Below are positions 48,734-57,484 of a stretch of DNA of 64,000 bases, piece after piece. The position numbers and the translations under genes were made by a program. The notes under the pieces were generated by a model. That model saw only the letters and a program-made list of their open reading frames with translations. It was not told the origin of the DNA and made no database searches. The stretch is from JALZKA01 sp033856515 (GTDB taxonomy: Bacteria; Actinomycetota; Thermoleophilia; Solirubrobacterales; 70-9), in contig JAWVEY010000040.1 in the NCBI GenBank assembly GCA_033856515.1, positions 11,598 through 75,597 on the forward strand, given 5' to 3'. Every line of letters starts with the position of its first letter. Position 1 is the stretch's first letter.

Positions 48734-50292
48734 GGCTTGAAGAGGAAGTCGAGGAGATCTTGGACTGCCTTGTCCGGCTTCTTCGGGCCCTTCTGGCCCT
48801 GGTTGCCGCCCCCGTTGCCGATGCCCGGCAGGTTCGGCAAGGTGTCGTCGAGGATGTCGTTGAGTCCGAGTGGGTCCTTCGGATCCGGGCCTCCGGAGGG
48901 TGGAGTGGGTGGGCCGCCACCGCCACCGTTCCCGCCGCCGCCTTCGCCCTTGGAGCCGTCGGCTCCACTCTTCTTCGCCTCGGCGGTACTGCGTCGCGGC
49001 CCGAGGATGTTGACCAGGCAGTCCGGCTCGACGGGCACGCCGAACATCGTGCAGTTGAAGACCGCCGAGATCCGGAACATGTTGCGGTTGACGTTCGAAG
49101 CCGGATAACCGGGCTCGTTGCCGGGCTCATTCGAGACCGCCCCCAGACCGAAGCGGTCGAGCGTCCCCGCGTCGGTGCCCTTGCCATCGTCTCCGAACAG
49201 GGCCTTGATCGTGTTCTCATCGCCGAGAACTCCGGTGAGGAGGTTCGAGATCGCCGGCGCGAGGTCGAAGGCGCCGGTCACGACCCGGGTCGGGTCGGCC
49301 TTGATCGTGGGCTCGCCCGCCTTCAGAAGACGGCGCGTGAGATCAAGCGTCGGGCCGGCGTGATCGAGGGCGACCTCGGCGCCGTCCAGGAACTCGGGTG
49401 CCGCGCCAATCGCGGACGCAAGCTCGGGTGCGCTTGCCTCGACCTCCTCGGAAAGCGGGATTCCCGCCTCAGACGCGTCGGCGAGGGCGCTCATCGTCGA
49501 GTGCGCCTGGGTCGTGGTCTCGGGCAGGCGATCGAGGCCTGCGTCGAGGCTTGCGGACTCCTCGGCGGTCGCGATCAGCGTTGTCTCGAGCGAGTCGATC
49601 AGGCCACCCAGCTCGGCTCGCTTGGAAGCGGCCTGGGACGTCACGTCCTCCGCGTCCTCGATCACGGCGCGGAGCGCGGCGTTCTGGCTGTTCACCTCGG
49701 CGAGCGCCTGGTTCGCAGCGACCATCGCCGGGCGGAGCTCGAGCGCGGCAGCGTTCACGTCGTCACCTCGCTCGTCGAGCGCGCGCGAGAGCTCGAGCAG
49801 GATCAGCTTTACGCCGGATCGCTCCGCTGGGCCGAAGGCGTTCAGGAGGTCGTCGAAGCGCGGCGCGGTGAGCGTGGCCTGGCAGGGGCTCTCGGGCGTC
49901 TCGGCGCCGCACTCGATGGTCGGCTTGCCGTCCACCTCGGGAAGGGGCTTGCCGGAGTCGCCCGGCTCGAACGCCACATAGCTGTCGCCCGTGGTGTCCT
50001 GTTGGCGGATCGCCGCGGTCGCGTCCGACGACGGGTCCTCGATCGACTCGTCGAGGATCAGCGTGACCTCCGCCAATCCGTTATCGGTCACCTCTACGGT
50101 GCCGACGGAACCGGCGATCGCGCCGTCCACCCGCACGTACATCCCCTCCAGGATCGGGAACGCGTCCTGGAACTCGGCCACCACCTCGTTCGCACCCGCC
50201 TGCGGGCGGGAGGTCACGTACAAGATGGCGCACGTGCCGACGAGAAGGGCGCCGCAGATGAACGCCATCGTCTTGGCAACTACATCGGGCAT
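48730..50292 (-). CDS. MCE-family protein with Gly/Pro-rich C-terminal tail (second of operon)
   Basis: 520 aa from the ATG at 50292. It has an anchor (about 8-27), an MCE domain (about 33-125: VVAEFQDAFPILEGMYVRVD, GAIAGSVGTVEVTDNGLAEV), helices (135-330), a conserved block with NVNRNMFRISAVFNCTMFGV and EPDCLVNILGP, and a 90-residue tail of Gly, Pro and Lys (GEGGGGNGGGGGPPTPP, then NGGGNQGQKGPKKPD) not seen in its neighbours. The tail may span the wall or bind partners. Confidence 0.87.
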   Translation of the reverse strand: MPDVVAKTMAFICGALLVGTCAILYVTSRPQAGANEVVAEFQDAFPILEGMYVRVDGAIAGSVGTVEVTDNGLAEVTLILDESIEDPSSDATAAIRQQDTTGDSYVAFEPGDSGKPLPEVDGKPTIECGAETPESPCQATLTAPRFDDLLNAFGPAERSGVKLILLELSRALDERGDDVNAAALELRPAMVAANQALAEVNSQNAALRAVIEDAEDVTSQAASKRAELGGLIDSLETTLIATAEESASLDAGLDRLPETTTQAHSTMSALADASEAGIPLSEEVEASAPELASAIGAAPEFLDGAEVALDHAGPTLDLTRRLLKAGEPTIKADPTRVVTGAFDLAPAISNLLTGVLGDENTIKALFGDDGKGTDAGTLDRFGLGAVSNEPGNEPGYPASNVNRNMFRISAVFNCTMFGVPVEPDCLVNILGPRRSTAEAKKSGADGSKGEGGGGNGGGGGPPTPPSGGPDPKDPLGLNDILDDTLPNLPGIGNGGGNQGQKGPKKPDKAVQDLLDFLFKP

Positions 50293-50303
50293 CAGTGGAC
50301 CAC

Positions 50304-51629
50304 TTACTTGACCTTCGATCCGCTCGCGTCGATGTAGCTGTCCTCGAAGTCCTCCCACGGATCGCAGCCCAGCGTGCCCGGCGAGCGCACGAATGGCAGC
50401 ACCACCTGGCCGGGTGTGCACGTGTTCTGATCGATCTCGCCGCCGAGAGTCGTCGAGGGCGGAAGGCCGTTCTGGCCGTTGCTCGCCGCGGTCGTGAGGA
50501 TGTGGCCGACCGCGTCATACGAGCCGGTGGCGGCTCCGAAGTTCTGGAATGCGCCGATGGACTCCGGCGCGTAGACCCGGAGCTCCTGACCCAGTGAGCT
50601 GACACCAGCCTGGGTCACGTGGAGAAGCTGATTCGTCACCGGCGTTGCCGCGCTGATGATCGGAGCGAACCCGCGCAGGTCGGACGGCCCGCTCTCGACG
50701 AGTTTCTTCGTCTCGTCGAGGAACGGCCCGGTGGCGTCCGTCGCCTCGGGCAGGAGCTGGGCGAGCGGCTGAAGCTCGGTCACCGCAGGACGAGCCTCGG
50801 TCACGAACTCGCGGAGATTTGGCGTGGCGGCCGCGAGACGGTCGAGGAGTGCCTTGCCGTCCGCGAGCGCCGGGCCGAGCGCCCGCATCGACTCGGCCAG
50901 CTCAGCCTGGCGGTTGCCGGTTGTTGCGAGGAGGAGCGCTGTGCTGTCCGCGGCCGCGCCCAGCGCATCCGGATCGGAGGCCAGCGCTGAGACAACGCGC
51001 TGTCCGTCGTCGATGAGCGTCCTGAGAGCCTCGCCGTCCTGGTTCACCTGCTTGAGCAGGAAGGCGGTCTCGTTGGTCGCCTCGGCGCTCGTCTCGAGCG
51101 CCTCGTCGAAGTCGGCGCCGCGGCCCTTGATCGCCTCGTCGAGGCCGATCAGGAGCGCCTTGATGTCGTCGCGGGTCTTCGGGTTCAGCGTCTGGACCGC
51201 GAGATCGAAGTTCACCGGCTGGTCGGTGTCCTCGCCCCTCAGAGTCGTCCCCGGCTCGAGCTCGGGCGCGGTGACGTCACCCTCGGTCAGCTCGATCGCC
51301 CGGTTCACGGCGCCGACGTTGGAGCCCAGGCGGATGTCGGCCGTGGCGCCCTCGTGTAGGTGAAAGTCATCCTTGACGGTGAAGGTGACGGTCGGGATGT
51401 CGTTTTCGCCAAGCTCGACCGACGTCACCTCGCCGACCGGGACGGCGCCGGCGCGGATCTCGCCGCCGGGGATAAGGCCGCGCACGTCGTCGAACTGCGC
51501 CTTCATCTCATACGAGCCGCGAGACGACGAGGTGACGACCCAGACGAGGACGAACGCAGCCAGGACGAGCGCCGAGACCACAACCACGCGGGCTGCGTAG
51601 GGGCCGATCCGTCGAGACAGGACGTTCAT
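50304..51629 (-). CDS. MCE-family protein (first of operon)
   Basis: 441 aa with an anchor (about 12-33), an MCE domain (about 40-125: YEMKAQFDDVRGLIPGGEIR, AGAVPVGEVTSVELGENDI, RLGSNVGAVNRAIELTEGD), and a helical region to about 360. C-terminal Cys residues lie in QNTCTPGQVV and GTLGCDPWED. The ATG at 51629 overlaps the permease stop. By order it is the MceA equivalent. Confidence 0.88.
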   Translation of the reverse strand: MNVLSRRIGPYAARVVVVSALVLAAFVLVWVVTSSSRGSYEMKAQFDDVRGLIPGGEIRAGAVPVGEVTSVELGENDIPTVTFTVKDDFHLHEGATADIRLGSNVGAVNRAIELTEGDVTAPELEPGTTLRGEDTDQPVNFDLAVQTLNPKTRDDIKALLIGLDEAIKGRGADFDEALETSAEATNETAFLLKQVNQDGEALRTLIDDGQRVVSALASDPDALGAAADSTALLLATTGNRQAELAESMRALGPALADGKALLDRLAAATPNLREFVTEARPAVTELQPLAQLLPEATDATGPFLDETKKLVESGPSDLRGFAPIISAATPVTNQLLHVTQAGVSSLGQELRVYAPESIGAFQNFGAATGSYDAVGHILTTAASNGQNGLPPSTTLGGEIDQNTCTPGQVVLPFVRSPGTLGCDPWEDFEDSYIDASGSKVK

Positions 51630-52495
51630 GCGATCGGCAATCGGGGGTCGAAGCCCCAGAAGAGGAAGGTCATCGTCATGTTGAGGATCGTCACCAGGAT
51701 TAGATTCACCGCCATCGACTTGGCGGTCGCCGTCCCGACCTCGACGGGCCCTCCGCTCACGCGGTAGCCGAAGAACAGGGCAACGAGAATCACCGTGGCG
51801 GTGATCACCATCCCCTTGATCACCGAGTAGAGGATGTCCGTGAGGTTCGTGACGGTGTAGAAGACGAACTCCCAGGTCCCCTGTGAGAGCGTCCCGGACC
51901 GGACGTAGGAGCCGATCCAGGCCGCACCCTCGGCCGCCCCCAGCGAGATGAGGTAACAGATCGGCATCACGATCATGGCCGCGAGCATCCGGGTCGAGAC
52001 GAGATAGACCATCGAGGAGACGCCCATGGTCTCCATCGCGTCAACCTCCTCGTTCACCCGCATCGCGCCGAGCTGCGAGACGATGCCGCCGCCCACCTTC
52101 GCCGCCACGATGAATCCGAAGATGAAAGGCACGATCTCCCGGTTCACGCAGAAGGAAGAGAAGAGCGGCCCGACGATGCCCGCGCCAACAGCCTGGCCGA
52201 TCGCTTCGGCGGCGATCCCGCAGCTAGCGCCCGCGATGAAGGAGATGAAGACGATCACGAGGACCGAGCCCGCAACAAGGAGCCCGATCTGGCGAAGCAC
52301 CTCGGCGGTGTAGTTGGGAAGTTTTCGGAAGCCCGCGAGCCCGCGCAGGGTGAACGCCGCGAAAGCGCCTGTGGCATCGATCAGCGGCAGATGGCCAGGT
52401 CGCTCGAGCGCCTCCCAAAGGCGATTGGGCGACCTCTTGTCGAACTCGTCGTTGAGCCGCATGCGCCCCTGCTTATTCACCCCCTGCTCGCTCAT
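51626..52495 (-). CDS. MlaE/YrbE-family permease, second of pair
   Basis: 289-aa integral membrane permease of the MCE ABC importer. It has five or six helices. The family's conserved cytoplasmic helix is FIVAAKVGGGIVSQLGAMRVNEEVDAMETMGVSS-like (positions about 125-158), holding the Glu that couples to the ATPase. The start (ATG 52495) overlaps the first permease's stop (ATGA). Actinobacterial MCE operons normally pair YrbEA and YrbEB; the ATPase (MceG/MlaF) is usually encoded elsewhere, and none is in this window. Confidence 0.92.
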   Translation of the reverse strand: MSEQGVNKQGRMRLNDEFDKRSPNRLWEALERPGHLPLIDATGAFAAFTLRGLAGFRKLPNYTAEVLRQIGLLVAGSVLVIVFISFIAGASCGIAAEAIGQAVGAGIVGPLFSSFCVNREIVPFIFGFIVAAKVGGGIVSQLGAMRVNEEVDAMETMGVSSMVYLVSTRMLAAMIVMPICYLISLGAAEGAAWIGSYVRSGTLSQGTWEFVFYTVTNLTDILYSVIKGMVITATVILVALFFGYRVSGGPVEVGTATAKSMAVNLILVTILNMTMTFLFWGFDPRLPIA

Positions 52496-53334
52496 CCGCC
52501 GAAGTTCACCTCCGGGAAGAAGGCCTGGAAGAGCTGGGTGTAGACGAGCGTGACCACGCCGATGACGACGAGACAGGCGACGACCGATTCGTTCACGGCC
52601 TTGCCGACTCCCTCGGCGCCGCCGCCGACCTGAAGCCCCTTGTACGCCGCGACGATCCCGATGATCGCGCCGAAGAGGGTCAGCTTGACCACGCTCCCCC
52701 ACAGGTCGATGAAGTTCGTCAGCGTCAAGAGCTGACTGAAGAAGGCCTCGATCGTCGCGTCATAGAGGAAGACGGCGGCGCAGAATGTGCCCGCGATCCC
52801 GGCCCAGAAGGTGAGGAGGGCGAGCACCGGCATCCACAGGCAGAGGCCTACGACTCGCGGCAGGATCAGGTTGCGGACCGGGTTGATGCCCAGGATCTCG
52901 AGCGCCTCGATCTCCTGGCGGATGATGCGGGCGCCGAGCTCAGCGGTGATCGTGGCGCCGATGGTGCCGGCGACGATCGCGGCGGTGAGCAAGGGGCCGA
53001 GTTCACGCAGGAACGCCACAGGCGCGGCGGACGAGATGCGGTCGATGGCCCCGAACGACGCGGCGATCGACCCGCCCTGGATGCCAATGGTCGAGAAGCC
53101 GACGACGAAGCACACGATCGCGGCGGGGACAAGCGTGACCTGGAAGGCGAAGACGTACTGGCGGATGAACTCGGTCCGCCACGAAAGGCCCGGCGTGATG
53201 AGCTGGCCAAGCGTCTTGAGGCCCAGCGCGGCGGTTCCGCCCGCGTTCTGGATCCACGAGCCGGGCGGGACGTCCTCGCGTTCGAGCGCACGCCGAAGCC
53301 CTCCGAGGGGCCGCGTGCCGGTGCGACCCGTCAT
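52492..53334 (-). CDS. MlaE/YrbE-family permease, first of pair
   Basis: 280-aa permease. The coupling segment is GATITAELGARIIRQEIEAL followed by EILGINPVRNLILPRV. Helices occupy about 60-80, 100-150, 165-190 and 235-275. Start is ATG 53334 (MTGRTGTRPLGG). It opens the eight-gene MCE operon, yet the divergent small gene starts only 12 bp away. No promoter can be placed in that gap, so one or both promoters lie within coding sequence or the messages are leaderless. Confidence 0.92.
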   Translation of the reverse strand: MTGRTGTRPLGGLRRALEREDVPPGSWIQNAGGTAALGLKTLGQLITPGLSWRTEFIRQYVFAFQVTLVPAAIVCFVVGFSTIGIQGGSIAASFGAIDRISSAAPVAFLRELGPLLTAAIVAGTIGATITAELGARIIRQEIEALEILGINPVRNLILPRVVGLCLWMPVLALLTFWAGIAGTFCAAVFLYDATIEAFFSQLLTLTNFIDLWGSVVKLTLFGAIIGIVAAYKGLQVGGGAEGVGKAVNESVVACLVVIGVVTLVYTQLFQAFFPEVNFGG

Positions 53335-53346
53335 GCTTGCGCTCCC

Positions 53347-53550
53347 GTGAGCCGAGACCCGTACAACCCATACGACGACAAGCAGATGGGCCTGGCCATG
53401 CTCGGCGTGATCCTGTTCTGCACCGCTAGCGGCGCAGGAGTCGGCGTGTTCTTCCAAGCTCCCGAGATCGGAGCGGTCGTGGGCGGGATCTTCGGGATCA
53501 TCGTCGGGCTGATCGTCGTTCCGGGCCTAATGCGGGATTGGCACGACTGA
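53347..53550 (+). CDS. small two-TM protein, unknown
   Basis: 67-aa protein with a polar start (SRDPYNPYDDKQ) and two Gly-rich helices (about 14-34 and 40-58: AVVGGIFGIIVGLIVVPGLM). The AtpZ/AtpI group has a similar Gly-rich two-helix plan, but the conserved motif is not clear. GTG at 53347 lies 12 bp from the divergent permease start. The 76-nt gap after it has only a weak stem (TACCG/CGGTA near 53575). Confidence 0.65.
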   Translation: MSRDPYNPYDDKQMGLAMLGVILFCTASGAGVGVFFQAPEIGAVVGGIFGIIVGLIVVPGLMRDWHD

Positions 53551-53626
53551 CCGCCCTGACGCGGTCGCCAAGAGGAATCCCGTACCGCTTGAAACGGTAA
53601 CGAAGGACATGGCTCCGTGAGCCGGT

Positions 53627-55345
53627 TCAGCGCTTCCCGCCGAGCGCTCTCTTCAGGTCTGAGCCAGGCAGGACCGGGAAGAGGAAACGAGAGCCCGCAG
53701 GCCCGCCTGCCGTAACCGTGTTGACGCCCGGCGCGCTTGGCAGCGAAGCCGCGGAGGCGCCGACGATATGAAGGCGGATCCTGTGCCCCGCCTTGAAGCG
53801 GTTCCCGATCGGCCAGAGCTCGACGCGGTAGAAGCGCTCGGCGCCGAGCGGGGCCGGCTCGCGACGGTCGTAGCGGCCGTATGGCTGGACGACCTCGCCG
53901 CCGGCAGTGAGAGAGCGCTTGCGGTTGACCTTGGGGTAGTCGGTCGAAAGGCGCCCGGTCGCGACCGGGTGGGCGGTCCCGTCGGGTGAGACGTCCGAGA
54001 CGACCGCCCAGACGCCGGTCTCCGGCGCGGTTACCGAGAGCTTGAGCTCGACGCTTGCCGGGCCGGCGGAGAGGACGTCGCGGCGAAGCGGCGCGGTCGT
54101 ATAAGTGAGCCCGGCGGGCTCCGCGAGGGTCATGTCCGTGAACTGCGGGAAGGCCGTCGTGAGCGCGTCAAAGCCCATGGCCCCGACAAGGGCGATGTTC
54201 GGGATGTCGGTGGCGCTCGAAAGGGACGGCAGGTTCGGGAAGGACTGAGCGGCGGTGCCCGAGGGGGGGCGGAGCGAGAGGGTCCCGTCGTTCACTGAGT
54301 TCGCCGTGCCGCTCTTCGCCGGGTCGAGCGCCAGCCCTTGCCAGCGGGTGCCAGGAATGGGCCAGTCATCGCCGTCGAGCCGGACGTGCTGGCCCGCAAC
54401 GAAGTCCTCGCGATCGCCATCTGCAAGCCAGAGCTTCACCCGCGGCTCGTCCTCGATCCCGTTGTCGATCCCCAGCAGGTTGTGGTCGAACCACGCCCTC
54501 GACTCGGCGTAGCCGGCATCCGTGCCGGCTGGCGCCGCGTCGTGGGCATTCACGACGATCAGGTGGGAGCCGTCGTCGCGAAGCTCTTGATATCCCTCGA
54601 ACGCGCCGCGCGACTCGACGTCGAAGAAGCCCGCGACCATCAGGATCGGCAGGTCGTTCGCGTCGCCGCGGAAGCCGCGCTCGCTCCACCATGAGTCGAG
54701 CGTCCGGCGCATGAGCCCTTCGAGCCCCGCCCCGATGATGCCCTGTGCCGCGTCGAGCCCGCTGAGCGGGTCGTCAAGGCGGCCGTCGGACTGCGCGAGC
54801 GTTGGCGCGCCGATCAATGCCAGGACTCCCGCTCCGGGGACCGAGTTCAAGATGCCGCCGGGTACCAGCAGGTCGCGGTAGAGCTCGAACGTGCCCGACT
54901 TCAGGACCGCGGTCTCGACGCACGGCAGCTCGAGGTGGAGCGAGTTGTAGATGGTGATCGCGGAGGCCGAGAATCCGTTCAGCCCCAGGCGGCCGTCGCT
55001 CCAGGGCTGCTCGCAAGCCCATGCCAGGGTCTCCTGGACGTCGGTCTGGGTGCGCGGGCCGAGCGCATCGAAGCGGCCGCGAGAGTCCCCTGTCCCGCGG
55101 ATCTGGACGAGGAGGTGGTTGTAGGCCGGGCCGGCGTTGATCGTCATCGAGTCACGCCCGTAGGGACTGAACTCGACGATCACGGGGCGCGGCTCGAGCG
55201 GCGCCTCACCCGACAGCGTGGTCTGCAGCGAGACGCCGTCTGAGGTGGTGAAGCGCTCGTTCTGGGAGACCTCGGCCGCCTGTGCGGTCGAGGCCGATAG
55301 CGAAACGAGTGTCAAGGCGAGAGCCCCGACGATCCGATTACGCAC
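53627..55345 (-). CDS. secreted CocE/NonD (X-Pro dipeptidyl-peptidase S15-like) hydrolase
   Basis: 572-aa serine hydrolase with a signal peptide (about 1-23). The S15-type alpha/beta-hydrolase domain starts PVIVEFSPYGRDSM and LLVQIRGTGDSRGRFD. The nucleophile elbow reads GLNGFSASA instead of the usual GxSYxG. DLPILMVAGFFDVESRGAFE and LIVVNAHDAAPAG supply Asp and His candidates. The C-terminal jelly-roll (about 380-560) is the X-Pro C-domain type, with FYRVELWPIGNRFKAGHRIR. GTG 55345 overlaps the SDR stop by 8 nt. Esters or peptides are the likely substrates. Confidence 0.85.
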   Translation of the reverse strand: MRNRIVGALALTLVSLSASTAQAAEVSQNERFTTSDGVSLQTTLSGEAPLEPRPVIVEFSPYGRDSMTINAGPAYNHLLVQIRGTGDSRGRFDALGPRTQTDVQETLAWACEQPWSDGRLGLNGFSASAITIYNSLHLELPCVETAVLKSGTFELYRDLLVPGGILNSVPGAGVLALIGAPTLAQSDGRLDDPLSGLDAAQGIIGAGLEGLMRRTLDSWWSERGFRGDANDLPILMVAGFFDVESRGAFEGYQELRDDGSHLIVVNAHDAAPAGTDAGYAESRAWFDHNLLGIDNGIEDEPRVKLWLADGDREDFVAGQHVRLDGDDWPIPGTRWQGLALDPAKSGTANSVNDGTLSLRPPSGTAAQSFPNLPSLSSATDIPNIALVGAMGFDALTTAFPQFTDMTLAEPAGLTYTTAPLRRDVLSAGPASVELKLSVTAPETGVWAVVSDVSPDGTAHPVATGRLSTDYPKVNRKRSLTAGGEVVQPYGRYDRREPAPLGAERFYRVELWPIGNRFKAGHRIRLHIVGASAASLPSAPGVNTVTAGGPAGSRFLFPVLPGSDLKRALGGKR

Positions 55346-56204
55346 GATCGAGGATCTCCTCGCGCTCGGTGGGTTGCTCGGTCGTCATCGGCGGGCGCTC
55401 GGCGCGGGCGATGTCCAGGGTCTTGGCGAGGCCGCGCCTAGCCTCGAGCTCAAGGACACGCTGGACCAGCTCGCGGATCGGCAAGAGCAGCCCGACCCAG
55501 CGCGGCGAGACGATCCGCCGCGCACGCCGCTCGATGCCGCGCTCGATCGCATCGATCGCAGGCCCGACGGGCGCGACCGGGATATGGCCGTGGCCGCCAA
55601 GCGGCATCCGCGACGCGGCCTTGGTGGCGAAGCCCCTGGAGGTCATGTCGGTGTCGAGCTCGGCGAAGTAAGCGACGCCGACCTTTGCGCCCGTCGGGCG
55701 AATCTCGATCCGGAGCGAATCGCCAAGCGACTCGACCGCCGCCTTCGACGCGCAGTAGGCGGACATCAGCGGCAGGTGGACAGCAGCGGCCAGCGAGGAA
55801 GTGAAGAGGAAGTAGCCCTCGGGGTGCGCGATGTGCGGGCCCGCGGCGCGGACGAGGTTGAAGGTTCCAGCGAGGTTCACGGCAAGCGTCTGGTCCCAGA
55901 CCGCCGCATCGCCGTCGATCAGCGTCATCTGCGCGCCGATGCCTGCGTTCGCAATGGCGACGTCGAGGCCGCCGAGGCTCTCAACGGCTGCTGCCACCGC
56001 GTCGTCCATCTGCGCCCGGTTCGCGACGTCGCATTCGAACCACGGCGCGTCGCCGCACGCGGCCGCCGTCTCAGCCAAGAGCTCGGGCTCCAAGCCCAAC
56101 AGCGCCACCCTTGCCCCGCGCTCATGAAGTCGCTTTGCGGTGAGTGCACCGATGCCTCTGGCGCCGCCCGTGATCAGGATGCGCTTACCGTCGAGATTCG
56201 CCAT
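55338..56204 (-). CDS. short-chain dehydrogenase/reductase (SDR)
   Basis: Classical SDR. The nucleotide site is ILITGGARGIGALTAKRL (about 9-26), NAG in AIANAGIG, catalytic Ser in LFTSSLAAAVHLP and YxxxK in SAYCASKAAVESLG. It has 288 aa from ATG 56204 (MANLDGKR), preferred over ATG 56222 because the TetR-type operator and promoter lie between the divergent genes. The C-terminus carries an extra helical region (about 225-288) with IRELVQRVLELEARRG. The substrate is unknown; it is co-transcribed with the hydrolase and probably controlled by the adjacent TetR. Confidence 0.88.
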   Translation of the reverse strand: MANLDGKRILITGGARGIGALTAKRLHERGARVALLGLEPELLAETAAACGDAPWFECDVANRAQMDDAVAAAVESLGGLDVAIANAGIGAQMTLIDGDAAVWDQTLAVNLAGTFNLVRAAGPHIAHPEGYFLFTSSLAAAVHLPLMSAYCASKAAVESLGDSLRIEIRPTGAKVGVAYFAELDTDMTSRGFATKAASRMPLGGHGHIPVAPVGPAIDAIERGIERRARRIVSPRWVGLLLPIRELVQRVLELEARRGLAKTLDIARAERPPMTTEQPTEREEILDRA

Positions 56205-56226
56205 TTGGGGAAGGTAGCGCATTTGC

Positions 56227-56240
56227 GAACAAAAGTGTTC
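56227..56240. promoter_or_regulatory. inverted repeat, probable operator of the SDR/TetR pair
   Basis: GAACA-AAAG-TGTTC is a perfect 5-bp inverted repeat centred between the divergent SDR (start 56204) and TetR (start 56254) genes, where a TetR regulator normally binds. The arms are short, so the call rests on position as much as on symmetry. Confidence 0.55.
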
Positions 56241-56253
56241 ACTAACCGTTAAG

Positions 56254-56889
56254 ATGCCGCCTATGGATGTGCAGCAGCTACCCCGCGGACGCCACCGGCT
56301 TGGCCGCGACGAGGTCCTCTCCTCGCAACGGGGGCGCCTCTTGTTCGCGATGTCCGAGGCGGTCGCGGAACACGGCTACGCCAAGACATCCGTCGCCATG
56401 GTGCTGAAGCGGGCGCACGTTTCCCGCGAGACCTTCTACGAGCATTTCTCGAACAAGGAGGAATGCTTTGTCGCGGCCTACGACGGAGCGGCCGCGATCC
56501 TGGCAACCCAGATCGGCGCGGGTCTTCAGGAGTCTTCGGGCGATCGCGACGTCGTCGCCCGGCTGAACGATCTTCTTCGCAGGTATCTGGAGACCCTCCA
56601 GTCCGAGCCGGCGCTTGCTCGCACGTTCCTTCTGGAGGTCTACGCCGCGGGGCCCACGGCGCTCGAGCGGCGGGTCGAGGTCCAGAATCGGTTCGTCGAG
56701 CTGGTCGCCTTCATCGCCGGGGCGAAGGACGAGCGGCAGAAGTTCGCCTGCGAGGCGGTGGTCGCCGCAGTTAGCGCACTGGTTACGCAGCGGGTCTGCG
56801 CGGGGCGAACGGATCAGCTCACGGAGCTGGAGGAGCCGCTCGCAGGGCTGGTCACCGAACTCCTGGACGCGGTCGGCATCAGTCGCTAG
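56254..56889 (+). CDS. TetR-family transcriptional regulator
   Basis: 211-aa repressor. The HTH occupies about 25-75 (LLFAMSEAVAEHGYAKTSVA, HVSRETFYEHFSNKEECFVA), the standard TetR_N signature. The C-terminal helical ligand domain has no readable specificity. ATG at 56254 or 56263 are both possible. It is divergent from the SDR-hydrolase pair, with an inverted repeat between them. Its 3' end overlaps the convergent gene by 11 nt. Confidence 0.92.
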   Translation: MPPMDVQQLPRGRHRLGRDEVLSSQRGRLLFAMSEAVAEHGYAKTSVAMVLKRAHVSRETFYEHFSNKEECFVAAYDGAAAILATQIGAGLQESSGDRDVVARLNDLLRRYLETLQSEPALARTFLLEVYAAGPTALERRVEVQNRFVELVAFIAGAKDERQKFACEAVVAAVSALVTQRVCAGRTDQLTELEEPLAGLVTELLDAVGISR

Positions 56890-57484
56890 GTCGGTCCGGC
56901 TTGCGGGTCATCGCGCGGTCGATCCGCGCCGCGACGTCGATGTCCCTTGCGGCCACGATGTGCGGCTTTTCGAGCTCGCGGCGGACGTAGCGCGCGACGA
57001 AGCGCCCGATCTCCCGGTCGATCCCGCCAACCCGCTGAAGTACGGACGCGCGAATGCCCTCGGCCTCCACTTCGACCTTCACGTCCTTCTCGGTCGGCTC
57101 GTCGATGTCGATCACGACGCGAAGGGGCTCGGCCGCACGGGCAACGAGGGTCAGGCCGACGGTCACCGCGACGTCGAACCGGTGGCGATCGACGAGTTCT
57201 ATGTACAGGTCGAGCGCGACCGGAATCGAGAGCCGGAAGCTGATCTCTTCTCCGGCAAGCCGCTCTGCCGACGCTTGTCCGAACGTTCCCTCCGCGCTCA
57301 CCTTCGCGATCTTGCCTGGGCCGGCGCCGATCGGGCCGAACTCGATCCGATTGCCAGCGAGGCCGTCAAACCCCCCGACGATCCTTTCCTCGGTGACCGC
57401 GTGCTCGAAAAAGCGCTCGCCAAAGACCGAGTATGGGACACGGTCATCGGCGGGAGGCAACGGCACTCGCAATCCGCATCGCAA
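56879..57484 (-). CDS. conserved protein of unknown function, cNMP-UbiB-CMD operon
   Basis: Up to 201 aa. I do not recognise the family. It has alternating beta-strand character (GKIAKVSAEGTFG, EEISFRLSIPVALDLYIELV, RFDVAVTVGLTLVARAAEPL) and an amphipathic C-terminal helix (VGGIDREIGRFVARYVRREL). This layout recalls lipid- or hydrophobic-ligand-binding folds such as DUF2993/SMP-like proteins, without a firm match. The start is uncertain: ATG 57484 and GTG 57466 both overlap the CMD gene's 3' end. It is last in a four-gene unit. Confidence 0.65.
   Translation of the reverse strand: MRCGLRVPLPPADDRVPYSVFGERFFEHAVTEERIVGGFDGLAGNRIEFGPIGAGPGKIAKVSAEGTFGQASAERLAGEEISFRLSIPVALDLYIELVDRHRFDVAVTVGLTLVARAAEPLRVVIDIDEPTEKDVKVEVEAEGIRASVLQRVGGIDREIGRFVARYVRRELEKPHIVAARDIDVAARIDRAMTRKPDRPSD

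Noticed and set aside
48712..50337. Plus-strand open frame of 541 codons over an MCE gene
   Set aside because: Shadow of the real minus-strand gene, which has an anchor, an MCE domain and 4-nt overlaps with its neighbours.
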